A stretch of 6,458 nucleotides of DNA from Bacteroidota bacterium (GTDB taxonomy: Bacteria; Bacteroidota; Bacteroidia; Flavobacteriales_D; JABDKJ01), in contig JAQCAN010000149.1 in the NCBI GenBank assembly GCA_027621335.1, positions 1 through 6,458 on the forward strand, written 5' to 3'. A program made the position numbers and the translations under genes. Below, piece after piece: positions 6,398 to 6,458 of the stretch (within the stretch, counting starts at the first letter, position 1; the number at the start of each line of letters is the position of its first letter). The notes under the pieces are model-generated. The model worked only from the letters and a program-made list of their open reading frames with translations. It made no database searches and had not been told where the DNA came from.

Positions 6398-6458
6398 CTT
6401 ACTGAATTGGAATTTCTTCCTAGCCTTTTTCTGACCTGGTTTCTTGCGCTCCACCATA
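6392..6458 (-). CDS. rpsI: 30S ribosomal protein S9 (uS9), C-terminal fragment only
   Basis: The last 21 codons and TGA stop of S9 are present; the rest is outside the window. The end VERKKPGQKKARKKFQFSKR matches the highly basic S9 tail (E. coli also ends QFSKR), whose final residues reach into the 30S P site and contact tRNA. The ATG at 6457 is an internal methionine, not the start. In Bacteroidota rpsI normally follows rplM and precedes rpsB, as here. The distance to rpsB is 101 bp, much longer than the rpsB-tsf and pyrH-frr gaps, and it holds two hairpins. Confidence 0.95.
   Translation of the reverse strand, partial: MVERKKPGQKKARKKFQFSKR

Overview
This window looks like a chromosomal segment of a Bacteroidota bacterium, probably Flavobacteriia-like. 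Three things suggest this. The minus strand carries the order rpsI-rpsB-tsf-pyrH-frr, which is usual in that phylum. None of the start codons has a Shine-Dalgarno sequence in front of it. Ribosomal protein S2 ends in a long acidic tail, and the radical SAM protein resembles a type I recognise from Bacteroidota. Genus cannot be told from the sequence alone.

Layout. From the right edge leftwards (minus strand) come the last codons of rpsI, a structured spacer of about 100 bp, rpsB (30S protein S2), tsf (elongation factor Ts), a strong hairpin terminator, pyrH (UMP kinase) and frr (ribosome recycling factor). frr meets a plus-strand radical SAM/SPASM gene tail to tail with only 2 bp between their stop codons. 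That gene is divergent, across a short shared upstream region, from a minus-strand MMPL/RND-type exporter that runs off the left edge after 728 codons.

How it fits together. The right half is a translation-machinery cluster: two 30S proteins, the EF-Tu exchange factor and the recycling factor, with pyrimidine nucleotide synthesis (UMP to UDP) embedded. It is probably split into at least two transcription units. A perfect 12-bp stem with a T-run follows tsf, and a second hairpin plus T-run sits between rpsI and rpsB with no obvious promoter after it. The second one therefore looks like an attenuator or leaky terminator rather than a plain end of transcription.

The left half holds two accessory genes of unknown substrate: a membrane exporter of the MMPL superfamily and a radical SAM enzyme with a short SPASM-like C-terminal domain. 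No precursor-peptide gene is visible beside the enzyme. I see no mobile elements, CRISPR arrays, tRNAs or rRNAs. The least explained parts are the rpsI-rpsB leader structures, the radical SAM enzyme, and the asymmetric transport motifs of the exporter.
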